Source: Micromonosporaceae bacterium
GTDB taxonomy: Bacteria; Actinomycetota; Actinomycetes; Mycobacteriales; Micromonosporaceae
Length of the DNA: 6,125 nucleotides
NCBI GenBank assembly: GCA_019689695.1
Contig: JADGHA010000274.1
Location: 1 to 6,125 of the forward strand
Direction: 5' to 3'
Under the pieces are notes generated by a model, which saw only the letters and a program-made list of their open reading frames with translations, was not told the origin of the DNA and did no database searches. The position numbers and the translations under genes were made by a program. This document shows, in pieces, positions 5,959-6,125 of the stretch (position 1 is the stretch's first letter; every line of letters begins with the position of its first letter).

Positions 5959-6051
5959 CCCCAGTTGTTGGGCTGGACACGCTGGTGCGACGAGTCGGTG
6001 AACAGCCGTCGGTCGCGAGTTTAAGGAACCTGACCGCCGGATGGTCCCGAT

Positions 6052-6125
6052 ATGCCCAAGTCGGCCAGCCGGCGGAACATGCGGAGCGGGGGGGGGGGCG
6101 GCCGCCCGCCCCCCCCCCCGAGTAT
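6052..6125 (+). CDS. Possible 5' fragment of a divergent gene, running off the window
   Basis: An ATG at 6052 opens a frame to the window edge, beginning MPKSASRRNMRSG. The eleven codons after the ATG all end in G or C, and this bias stops abruptly upstream of the ATG, as expected at a real start. A weak GGATGG lies seven bases before it. Against it, the G and C runs from 6088 on would encode only Gly and Pro repeats, and the sequence there may be unreliable. The minus-strand frame sharing the same wobble positions (stop at 6021) is the alternative, but its codons to the left of 6052 lose the bias. Product unknown. Confidence 0.2.
   Translation, partial: MPKSASRRNMRSGGGGGRPPPPPS
6088..6119. 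repeat. G11 / C11 inverted repeat around a GC palindrome at the window edge
   Basis: Eleven G (6088-6098) and eleven C (6109-6119) flank CGGCCGCCCG, and GGGCGGCCGCCC (6096-6107) is itself a perfect 12-base palindrome. Homopolymers of this length are rare in bacterial coding DNA. The location a few bases from the end suggests a contig end with a fold-back or polymerase artefact, though a real, very stable hairpin is possible. Confidence 0.6.

Larger units (their letters stand above)
5899..6051. promoter_or_regulatory. Intergenic region upstream of aftA
   Basis: This roughly 150-base stretch should hold the aftA promoter. On the minus strand TAAACT (6018-6023) fits a -10 pattern about 120 bases from the ATG, but no convincing -35 lies 16-18 bases upstream. 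A nearer inverted repeat at 5948-5958 is listed separately. No gene is seen inside it. Confidence 0.4.

Noticed and set aside
3989..5980. A 663-codon minus-strand frame overlapping aftA
   Set aside because: It is the adjacent reading frame of aftA, almost entirely Arg, Pro, Ala and Gly, and lacks the membrane pattern and motifs seen in the aftA frame.
6034..6075. CCGCCGG and CCGGCGG arms 28 bases apart
   Set aside because: GC-only seven-base arms with a long spacer are readily expected by chance in this DNA, and no promoter context supports them.
1..6125. CRISPR array, tRNA or rRNA gene, transposase, integrase or phage signs
   Set aside because: I saw no spaced direct-repeat array, no RNA-gene-like fold and no mobile-element protein. 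Composition looks even across the genes, so there is no sign of recent transfer.

Overview
The window is very GC-rich with strong G/C bias at third codon positions, which fits an actinomycete. An AftA-type arabinofuranosyltransferase points to a member with arabinan in its wall, such as Micromonosporaceae, Pseudonocardiales or Mycobacteriales. The family cannot be fixed from this sequence alone. The last ~40 bases (an 11-G run, a short GC palindrome, an 11-C run) look like a contig end or a difficult-to-sequence hairpin.

Layout from left to right. Positions 1-323 hold no convincing gene but several inverted repeats, some of which may end the operon to their right. A leftward operon fills 3314-324: a DegT/DnrJ/EryC1 PLP aminotransferase, then a Gfo/Idh/MocA NAD(P)-dependent sugar dehydrogenase overlapping it by 8 bases, then a family 2 glycosyltransferase with two C-terminal membrane helices starting 8 bases after the dehydrogenase. 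A ~258-base divergent control region (3315-3572) separates this operon from a rightward gene for a 130-residue GtrA-family membrane protein (3573-3965). That gene converges, with only 19 bases between stop codons, on a leftward 637-residue multi-membrane protein (5898-3985) that I read as AftA, the enzyme that primes the arabinan on cell-wall galactan. Upstream of aftA is a ~150-base intergenic region and perhaps the first codons of a divergent gene running off the right edge.

How they may work together. The dehydrogenase and aminotransferase form the WlbA/WlbC-like logic that oxidises C3 of a nucleotide sugar and transaminates it to a 3-amino-3-deoxy sugar. The glycosyltransferase resembles enzymes that load a sugar onto polyprenyl phosphate at the inner membrane face. 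GtrA proteins are associated with moving such lipid-linked sugars or with recruiting the enzymes that use them; in Mycobacterium tuberculosis the GtrA protein Rv3789 is encoded close to AftA (Rv3792) and has been linked to arabinosylation. AftA acts on the outer face using decaprenyl-phosphoryl-arabinose. The most interesting reading is a pathway that makes a lipid-linked amino sugar to decorate an arabinogalactan-type wall polymer, analogous to mycobacterial galactosamine decoration but with different sugar chemistry. That link is inference from gene content and adjacency.
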